A DNA stretch of 6,381 nt, from the NCBI GenBank assembly GCA_023390485.1, contig JAEWCT010000006.1, forward strand, positions 1 through 6,381. Reading direction: 5' to 3'. The notes under the pieces were generated by a model that saw nothing but the letters and a program-made list of their open reading frames with translations, was not told the DNA's origin and searched no databases. The position numbers were made by a program, and so were the translations under genes. This stretch comes from Pseudomonadota bacterium (lineage in GTDB: Bacteria > Pseudomonadota > Alphaproteobacteria > Rhizobiales > Hyphomicrobiaceae). Of this stretch, positions 1-4,254 are shown in pieces; position 1 is the stretch's first letter; the number at the start of each line of letters is the position of its first letter.

Positions 1-368
1 ATGTAGTGACCCTTCGGATCGTCGCCGAAAATCGGGTCGCAAACGTAGGCGATCGACGGGTTGAGCTCGCGCAGGCGCTTCACGGCGGCGGCGACGATTT
101 CGACGTGCTGAGCGGACGGCAGATAGCCCGAGAAAACGGCGTTGAACGATCCCAGCCAGCCGTTCTTCTCGAGGGCTCCGATCATGCTTTCGAGAAGGGC
201 CGGCTCGAGCCTCATGCCGGCCAAGTGCGGGCGGATTGGGTGGTTGGAGAGCACAACCGTCGGCAGGCCCACGACCTCGATGCCTGCTTGCTCGAGCGGC
301 GGGATGGCCGCGGCGAGGCCCACGGGATCGCGGGCGACGTAGGAGGAAATCATCAGGATTTGGCGCAT
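1..368 (-). CDS. pdxY: Pyridoxal kinase, N-terminal part (3' end cut by window edge)
   Basis: This is the first 122 codons of a ribokinase-fold vitamin B6 kinase, which phosphorylates pyridoxal with ATP to pyridoxal 5'-phosphate in the cytoplasm (B6 salvage). Translating the minus strand from the ATG at 368-366 gives MRQILMISSYVARDPVG. It is followed by the PdxK/PdxY landmarks LPTVVLSNHP (residues 35-44, substrate-binding SNH), AVFSGYLPSAQHVEIV (77-92) and NPSIAYVCDPIFGDDPKG (103-120, the family's CDPxxGDxxKG block). The usual QSHVxxGxVGN start is here SSYVARDPVGLAA, a variant I associate with an alphaproteobacterial subfamily. An in-frame TAA lies 9 nt upstream, so 368 is the earliest start; the ribosome site is weak (CAGG close to the ATG). 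The ATP-binding C-terminal half is outside the window. The gene is divergent from the malyl-CoA gene, and no functional link is apparent. Family assignment is firm; PdxY versus PdxK is not settled. Confidence 0.87.
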   Translation of the reverse strand, partial: MRQILMISSYVARDPVGLAAAIPPLEQAGIEVVGLPTVVLSNHPIRPHLAGMRLEPALLESMIGALEKNGWLGSFNAVFSGYLPSAQHVEIVAAAVKRLRELNPSIAYVCDPIFGDDPKGHY

Positions 369-528
369 GAGCCTGATTTAGCAGGAGTGATGAGAAACGC
401 ATAAGAGGGCGGCCAGAGGGTGTGGCGCGCGTCACCAGTGACTTATTCGCACGTTTGGTCAGCGGCGATGTTGCAAAGGCAGATGGTGCAATGCACAATC
501 AACCAAACCAAATCTCGGAGTCAATGCG
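369..528. promoter_or_regulatory. Divergent intergenic region with small palindromes
   Basis: This 160-bp gap separates two divergent start codons and so must hold promoters for both. Visible elements are a perfect dyad GTCAC-CA-GTGAC at 431-442, a TTGCAAA motif at 471-477 and an odd-length palindrome GTGCA-A-TGCAC at 486-496. The Shine-Dalgarno-like CGGAG at 516-520 belongs to the rightward gene. TTGCAAA resembles the core of sites bound by ScfR/RamB/PccR-type acyl-CoA regulators, but the second half-site does not match the spacing I remember. I could not assign -35/-10 boxes with confidence. That the region is regulatory is inferred from gene orientation; the individual operators are speculative. 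Confidence 0.5.
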
Positions 529-1428
529 ATGGTCATGAGACCGAGACGTAGCGTCCTTTATCTTCCGGGTGACAACGAGCGCGCGCTGGAAAAAGCGCGG
601 ACGCTGCCAGCAGACGCCATCATCATCGACCTTGAAGACTCAGTCGCCCCGGCAAACAAGGAAAAGGCGCGCAAGCAGGCGACGGCGGCCATTCATGAGG
701 CGGGTTTCGGATCGCGAGAGGTTGTCCTGCGCGTCAACCCCATCGAAACGCCCTGGGGAATGGCGGATCTGCACGCGGCTATTGCAGTGGTGCCCGATGC
801 CATCCTCGTCCCGAAGGTTTCGACGCCGGGCGATGTAACGGGCACAGCCAAGGTCGTGAAAGCGGCGGAGGCCGATCCACGCATCAGGCTCTGGGCGATG
901 ATCGAAACGCCGATGGGCATCATCAACGCCCGGGAGATCGCGGCATGCGGTCCAGATCCCGACAACCGGCTCGCCTGCTTCGTGCTCGGCACCAACGACC
1001 TGTTGAAGGAAAGCCGGGCGCTCGCCAGCAGCAACCGGTTCGCGGTCGTTCCGTGGCTCGCGATGACGCTTGTCGCGGCGCGGGCTTACGGGCTCGACGT
1101 TATCGATGGCGTCTACAACGATTTTAAGGATGATCTCGGATTTCGGGCGGAATGCGAGCACGGCCGGACGCTCGGGATGGACGGCAAAACGCTGATCCAT
1201 CCATCGCAGGTGGTGCCGTGCAACGAGGTCTTTTCGCCGACCGGCGACGAGATTGCGTGGGCGAGAAAGATCATCAAGGCTTTCGAAGAGCCGGAGAACG
1301 CGCGCAAGGGCGTCATCACGGTCGAAGGACGCATGGTCGAACGGTTGCACCTCGTGATGGCGAAGCGCGTGGCGGCGATTGCCGAGGCGATCAACGCCCG
1401 CTCCAAGGTCGAAGAGCCCTGGTTCTGA
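529..1428 (+). CDS. mcl2: CitE/HpcH-family CoA lyase, probable (3S)-malyl-CoA thioesterase
   Basis: A 299-residue TIM-barrel enzyme of the malyl-CoA lyase/CitE superfamily (usual length about 280-320). The start ATG has CGGAG 8 nt upstream; a second ATG at codon 3 is possible. Family landmarks are SVLYLPGDN (8-16), DLEDSV (34-39), LRVN with Arg68 (67-70), VPK (94-96), AMIETPMGI with the metal-ligand Glu126 (123-131), GTNDL (154-158), DGVYND (193-198), GFRAE (204-208) and the CoA-binding GMDGKTLIHPSQ (216-227). The C-terminal lid reads EGRMVERLH (266-274), with Glu271 where lyases usually have Asp. The next gene is mch, with sdh genes beyond it. From memory, Rhodobacter sphaeroides places mcl2, a (3S)-malyl-CoA thioesterase giving malate plus CoA, near mch and sdh. 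The protein is also closer to CitE than to the Mcl1 lyase, which starts differently. Family membership is certain; thioesterase rather than lyase activity is inferred. Confidence 0.8.
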   Translation: MVMRPRRSVLYLPGDNERALEKARTLPADAIIIDLEDSVAPANKEKARKQATAAIHEAGFGSREVVLRVNPIETPWGMADLHAAIAVVPDAILVPKVSTPGDVTGTAKVVKAAEADPRIRLWAMIETPMGIINAREIAACGPDPDNRLACFVLGTNDLLKESRALASSNRFAVVPWLAMTLVAARAYGLDVIDGVYNDFKDDLGFRAECEHGRTLGMDGKTLIHPSQVVPCNEVFSPTGDEIAWARKIIKAFEEPENARKGVITVEGRMVERLHLVMAKRVAAIAEAINARSKVEEPWF

Positions 1429-1447
1429 GCCCTGGTTCTGAGCCTGG
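1414..1447 (+). repeat. 13-bp tandem duplication spanning the mcl2 stop codon
   Basis: The unit GAGCCCTGGTTCT occurs at 1414-1426 and again, identical, at 1427-1439. A third, diverging copy begins at 1440 (GAGCCTGG). The first copy encodes the end of the protein (Glu-Pro-Trp-Phe), and the stop TGA at 1426-1428 is formed at the junction between copies one and two. Thirteen is not a multiple of three, so the extra copies lie in the 3' untranslated part and do not lengthen the protein. This looks like slippage or local duplication. Confidence 0.85.
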
Positions 1448-1470
1448 GGCCCATTCTTCTGCGGCCCTAA

Positions 1471-1494
1471 AGCGCGTCTTCTATCGGCGAAAAA
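1471..1494 (+). repeat. Possible degraded half of the Rhizobiales-type palindromic repeat
   Basis: The stretch AGCGCGTCTTCTATCGG followed by CGAAAA resembles the left arm of the complete palindrome at 6127-6144 (GCGCTTCTTATCGGAAAA), with two 2-base insertions and small changes. The matching right arm (TTTTCCGGAAGCGC) is not found downstream. It may be a decayed copy of the same element, or a chance similarity in the gap before mch. Confidence 0.35.
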
Positions 1495-1502
1495 AGTTGC
1501 GG

Positions 1503-1574
1503 TTCGGGGTGGATATCCCGAAAAAGACTGGCCGAAAAGGGCTGGAACAGCCGAAGCCCAGCTTTTTGGGCTTC
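1503..1574 (+). other. Row of three stem-loops in the mch leader
   Basis: Three perfect inverted repeats sit in the 169-bp gap between mcl2 and mch. They are TTCGGG/CCCGAA (1503-1508 with 1517-1522, 8-nt loop), GGCTG/CAGCC (1540-1544 with 1548-1552, 3-nt loop) and GAAGCCCA/TGGGCTTC (1553-1560 with 1567-1574, loop GCTTTT). The motif CCGAAAA or CGAAAA recurs four times in the stretch. None of the hairpins is followed by a run of T, so they do not look like standard terminators. AGCCC at 1555-1559 can also pair with GGGCT at 1539-1543, which would disrupt the other two hairpins. The pairings are seen in the sequence; any role in RNA processing or attenuation is a guess. Confidence 0.5.
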
Positions 1575-1597
1575 CCGAAAAATTCAAGGCGGGGACG

Positions 1598-2662
1598 ATG
1601 GCCGGAACAAAGACCAACGCAGGCAATTTCTTCGAAGATTTCAACTTCGGCCAAGTCATCCATCACGCGACGCCGCGCACGGTCACCGATGGCGATGTCG
1701 CGCTCTATACGGCGCTTTACGGGTCGCGTTTCGCCGTTCAATCGGCCGACACCTTTGCAAAGGCGATCGGGTATCCGAAGGCGCCCCTCGACGACATGCT
1801 GACGTTTCACGTCGTCTTCGGAAAGACGACGCCCGATATCTCGCTCAACGCCATCGCCAACCTCGGCTATGCCGATTGCCGGTTTCTGAAGCCGGTCTAT
1901 CCAGGCGATACGCTGACTTCGACGTCGGAAGTGATTGGCCTCAAGGAGAATTCCAACGGCGAGACGGGGACCGTTTATGTGCGTTCGACCGGGCGTAACC
2001 AAGACGGGCAAACGGTGCTCGAGTATTGCCGCTGGGTGATGGTGCGCAAGCGCTCGAAAGGCTCGCCGGCGCCGGAAGCCGTGGTTCCGAAGCTTCCCGA
2101 ACGTGTCGATCCCAATGATCTCGCCGGTGCCGTGCCCGCGCTCGACGTCAGCAAATATGATTTCGCCCTTGCCGGATCGCCGCATCGCTGGGAGGACTAC
2201 GAGCCCGGCGAGAAGATCGACCACGTCGACGGCATGACGCTCGAAGAAGCCGAGCATCAGACGGCGACGCGCCTCTATCAGAACAAGGCCAAGGTGCACT
2301 TCAATCAGCATACGGAATCGAAGGGGCGGTTCGGCAAGCGGATCGTCTATGGCGGCGTCGTGATCTCGCTCGTCCGGGCGCTTTCGTACAACGGTCTCGG
2401 CAACGCGTTTCACCTGGCTGCCATCAACGGCGGCCGCCATGTGGCCCCGACCTTCGCCGGGGATACGATCTACGCCTGGTCCGAGGTGCTTGAAAAAGCC
2501 GAGATACCCGGCCGGACCGACGTCGGCGCCCTCCGGGTGCGGCTGGTCGGGGTCAAAAATCAGGATTGTGCGTCACTGCCGCTCAAAACCCCGACGGGCG
2601 AGTATGCCGAGGGGGTTGTCCTCGATCTCGATACGTGGCTTGTGCTGCCTCGCCGGGGTTGA
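1598..2662 (+). CDS. mch: Mesaconyl-CoA hydratase (double MaoC/hotdog)
   Basis: A 354-residue protein with two MaoC-like hotdog domains, roughly residues 10-150 and 190-350. It catalyses reversible hydration of mesaconyl-C1-CoA to beta-methylmalyl-CoA in the ethylmalonyl-CoA pathway (cytoplasm). The N-terminus NAGNFFEDFNFGQV (7-20), HATPRTVTDGDVALYTALYG (23-42), NLGYADCRFLKPVYPGDTL (88-106), GLKENSNGETGTVYVRSTGR (114-133) and RWVMVRKR (145-152) match my memory of Rhodobacter Mch closely, and the length fits that family. In the second domain, KVHFNQHTE (232-240) and FGKRIVYGGVVIS (245-257) lie where single-domain MaoC hydratases carry the DxNPxH catalytic segment; the Asp position seems to be Asn229, which may be normal for this subfamily. 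The start ATG follows a strong AAGGCGGGG (1586-1594). It lies 169 nt after mcl2, with a structured gap between. The assignment is confident; substrate specificity rests on family resemblance. Confidence 0.92.
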   Translation: MAGTKTNAGNFFEDFNFGQVIHHATPRTVTDGDVALYTALYGSRFAVQSADTFAKAIGYPKAPLDDMLTFHVVFGKTTPDISLNAIANLGYADCRFLKPVYPGDTLTSTSEVIGLKENSNGETGTVYVRSTGRNQDGQTVLEYCRWVMVRKRSKGSPAPEAVVPKLPERVDPNDLAGAVPALDVSKYDFALAGSPHRWEDYEPGEKIDHVDGMTLEEAEHQTATRLYQNKAKVHFNQHTESKGRFGKRIVYGGVVISLVRALSYNGLGNAFHLAAINGGRHVAPTFAGDTIYAWSEVLEKAEIPGRTDVGALRVRLVGVKNQDCASLPLKTPTGEYAEGVVLDLDTWLVLPRRG

Positions 2663-2667
2663 GCGAA

Positions 2668-2686
2668 CCGGCTACCGTGTAGCCGG
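2668..2686 (+). other. Perfect 8-bp stem-loop between mch and the sodC homologue
   Basis: CCGGCTAC (2668-2675) pairs with GTAGCCGG (2679-2686) around a 3-nt loop, starting 5 nt after the mch stop. The stem is very stable (six G-C pairs), but G-rich sequence (ACCGGGGGG) follows it instead of a T-run. It could be a non-canonical terminator, an RNA-stabilising 3' structure or a processing site. The downstream gene has its own ribosome site 31 nt further on. The structure is clear; the function is not. Confidence 0.55.
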
Positions 2687-2730
2687 ACCGGGGGGCAAGG
2701 CCGTCCGGCGGTGCGTAAGGGAGCACTCGC

Positions 2731-3258
2731 ATGAAAATCCAAAAGACGGCAGCCGTGGCGGTCGCGATCCTTCTCTTTGCGGCCTCTCACAAGGCGGAAG
2801 CCATGGGAGAGACGGCGGTTGCCGAAATCAAGCTCGCCAACGGCACCAGCGCCGGCACGATCACCTTGACGGAAATCGCCGCTGGCGTGCTCTTGAAGTT
2901 CGATCTCAAAGGGCTGACGCCGGGCGCGCACGGCTTGCACTTGCATGACGCGGGCAAATGCGAAGGCGACTTTTCGTCGGCGGGGGCAATCTACAATCCA
3001 CTCGGTGCCAAGCATGGTTTCCTCAATGAGGAAGGTCCGATGGCCGGGGATTTGCCGAATGTCGTGGCGGGCGCCGACGGGTCGGCCCTAGCGGAGGTTC
3101 TGAGCCCCTATCTGCACCTCAACAAAGACACTGAAGACACGCTTTTCGATGCCGACGGATCATCGCTCGTATTGTTCGAAAAAGCCGACGATTACCAGAC
3201 CGATCCGGAGGGGGATGCCGGTTCGAGAGTTGCATGCGGGGTTCTCAAATCGAAGTAG
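2731..3258 (+). CDS. sodC: Exported Cu/Zn superoxide dismutase homologue lacking key metal ligands
   Basis: A 175-residue SOD_Cu-fold protein. Residues 1-24 form a Sec signal peptide (MKIQK, hydrophobic 7-18, AEA at 22-24), implying a periplasmic location. Family signatures present are GAHGLHLHDAGKC (65-77), FSSAGAIYNP (81-90), KHG (94-96), GDLPN (106-110), EKADDY (150-155) and GSRVACGV (164-171). Using eukaryotic SOD1 numbering, the Cu ligands His46/His48 (here H70/H72), the Zn ligands His71/Asp83 (H95/D107), the disulfide Cys57/Cys146 (C77/C169) and Arg143 (R166) are kept. The bridging His63 is Ile87, the Zn ligand His80 is Met104 and the Cu ligand His120 is Phe149. With two of four Cu and two of four Zn ligands gone, ordinary dismutase activity is unlikely; metal scavenging, a copper chaperone or a structural role are possible. 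The ribosome site AAGGGAG (2717-2723) fixes the start. It lies between mch and sdhC, 68 nt after mch. Confidence 0.88.
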   Translation: MKIQKTAAVAVAILLFAASHKAEAMGETAVAEIKLANGTSAGTITLTEIAAGVLLKFDLKGLTPGAHGLHLHDAGKCEGDFSSAGAIYNPLGAKHGFLNEEGPMAGDLPNVVAGADGSALAEVLSPYLHLNKDTEDTLFDADGSSLVLFEKADDYQTDPEGDAGSRVACGVLKSK

Positions 3259-3455
3259 CCGGCTCTCAGGTCGCAGCGCCGTTCGAGTTTGCCGTCGCGG
3301 TCTTTCCTTGGAGACTGCCGCCGAAAGCGGTGCGCAGCTTAGACGGGCAACCGTCAATTCGCTGGCCTCGCCCTAGTCTCTGTGGCATTTGGCGAATTGC
3401 CGCGCTCGCTTCGAGCCGCTACACGTTTGCTTCACACGCATCAGAAGGACGTCCG
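3259..3455 (+). promoter_or_regulatory. Upstream region of the sdhCDA operon
   Basis: This 197-bp gap between the sodC homologue and sdhC probably carries the sdh promoter. It contains an 8-bp inverted repeat CAATTCGC (3355-3362)/GCGAATTG (3392-3399) with a 29-nt spacer, a short hairpin CCGC/GCGG (3318-3321 with 3327-3330) and another GCTCG/CGAGC (3404-3408 with 3412-3416). The ribosome site AGAAGGAC (3443-3450) serves sdhC. I could not identify a convincing -35/-10 pair. An open frame runs in from 3234, but its translation lacks SDH similarity until the ATG at 3456, so the gap is treated as non-coding. Confidence 0.5.
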
Positions 3456-3866
3456 ATGGAAGCCACATCAGGCCGCGGCGTGCGACCCGAGCGGCCGCTC
3501 TCGCCACACCTTCAAATCTATTCTCCGCTCGTCAACATGGTGATGTCGATCATGCATCGCATCACCGGCGCGGCGCTGTACTTCGGCTCGCTGCTGGTCG
3601 CCTGGTGGCTGATCGCGGCTGCCACTGGGCCTGACTATTACAATTATGTCTCGAGCTTGTTCGCCACCTGGCCCGGGAAGGTCGTGCTTCTCGGATATAC
3701 CTGGGTCCTGATGCATCACATGGTGGGGGGGCTCCGCCATTTCATCTGGGACACGGGCCACGGCTACGACCTCAAGACGATCGACATTCTTTCGTGGGGA
3801 ACGCTTGCCGCATCCTTCACGCTGACCGCAATCATCTGGGCGTTCGTCGCACTTGGGGGCGCCTGA
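3456..3866 (+). CDS. sdhC: Succinate dehydrogenase cytochrome b556 subunit
   Basis: A 136-residue membrane anchor of complex II, which with SdhD binds heme b and ubiquinone and holds the SdhAB catalytic part at the inner membrane. The N-terminus RPLSPHLQIYSP (13-24) is typical of alphaproteobacterial SdhC. SIMHRITG (31-38) supplies Ser31 and Arg35, matching the E. coli quinone-site Ser27 and Arg31. MHHMVGGLRHFIWD (86-99) carries His88, which aligns with the E. coli heme ligand His84. Three transmembrane helices lie at about 33-57, 74-98 and 112-134. The start was chosen at the ATG with AGAAGGAC just upstream; the longer open frame from 3234 adds no family sequence. The stop TGA shares its A with the sdhD start codon, which implies translational coupling. 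Confidence 0.95.
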   Translation: MEATSGRGVRPERPLSPHLQIYSPLVNMVMSIMHRITGAALYFGSLLVAWWLIAAATGPDYYNYVSSLFATWPGKVVLLGYTWVLMHHMVGGLRHFIWDTGHGYDLKTIDILSWGTLAASFTLTAIIWAFVALGGA

Positions 3867-4249
3867 TGAAAACGATGCGAACCCCGCTCAAGAAAGTTCG
3901 CTATCTCGGATCGGCGAAGGAAGGCACTGATCACTTCTGGAAGCAGCGCGTGACGGCGGTCGCCAATGTGTTCCTCGGCGTCTTCCTGGTCTGGCTCATC
4001 GCGTCGTTGATCGGCGCCGATTATATCACCGTCCGCCAGAAGCTCGCGCACCCGCTGATCGCGCTGGCGTTGCTGGCGCTGATCCTGTCGGCCACGATCC
4101 ATATGCGGCTCGGCATGCAAACCATCATCGAAGACTACGTGCATGCGGAGGGGCCGAAGCTTGTCGCGCTGATGCTGAACACGTTCTTTGCGATCTTCAT
4201 TGCGCTTTCGAGCGTGTTCGCAGTTTTGAAACTGAGTTTTGGAGCCTGA
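3866..4249 (+). CDS. sdhD: Succinate dehydrogenase hydrophobic membrane anchor subunit
   Basis: A 127-residue second anchor subunit of complex II, partner of SdhC in heme b and ubiquinone binding. [12 protein letters not shown] (24-35) corresponds to the quinone-site region at the start of helix 1. [17 protein letters not shown] (77-93) is the diagnostic block: His79 aligns with the E. coli SdhD heme-region histidine (H71), and Asp90-Tyr91 with Asp82-Tyr83 at the quinone site. Three hydrophobic helices lie at about 32-50, 61-82 and 98-122. The ATG overlaps the sdhC stop by one base. A longer in-frame start at 3794 would lie inside sdhC and is not needed. The stop is 5 nt before sdhA, whose ribosome site lies within the end of this gene. 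Confidence 0.94.
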   Translation: MKTMRTPLKKVRYLGSAKEGTDHFWKQRVTAVANVFLGVFLVWLIASLIGADYITVRQKLAHPLIALALLALILSATIHMRLGMQTIIEDYVHAEGPKLVALMLNTFFAIFIALSSVFAVLKLSFGA

Positions 4250-4254
4250 GCCCG

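Noticed and set aside
6..404. 132-codon plus-strand open frame at the left edge
   Set aside because: The minus strand here encodes a clear pyridoxal kinase N-terminus; the plus-strand frame has no recognisable features.
1447..1467. GGGCC/GGCCC inverted repeat as a terminator for mcl2
   Set aside because: Only a 5-bp stem with an 11-nt loop and no T-run after it; likely chance in G+C-rich DNA.
1503..1574. Known riboswitch class in the mch leader
   Set aside because: The hairpins do not match the conserved core of any riboswitch I can recall; only generic alternative pairing is visible.
640..1659. 339-codon open frame on the minus strand opposite mcl2
   Set aside because: It is antisense to a clear CitE-family gene, its translation is Arg/His-rich low-information sequence with no domain, and long antisense frames are expected at this G+C content.
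1481..2440. 319-codon open frame on the minus strand opposite mch
   Set aside because: Antisense shadow of a well-matched mch; no recognisable motif and biased composition.
2980..3180. Frameshift or sequencing error explaining the missing His ligands of the SOD homologue
   Set aside because: The residues immediately on both sides of each substitution match the family in the same frame, so no compensating frameshift is needed; three separate single-residue changes are the simpler reading.
3318..3337. Intrinsic terminator after the SOD-like gene
   Set aside because: The CCGC/GCGG stem is only 4 bp and is not followed by a T-run.
3234..3455. N-terminal extension of SdhC from an earlier in-frame start
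   Set aside because: It would overlap the SOD-like gene and add sequence unlike any SdhC; the ATG at 3456 has a good ribosome site and gives the usual length.
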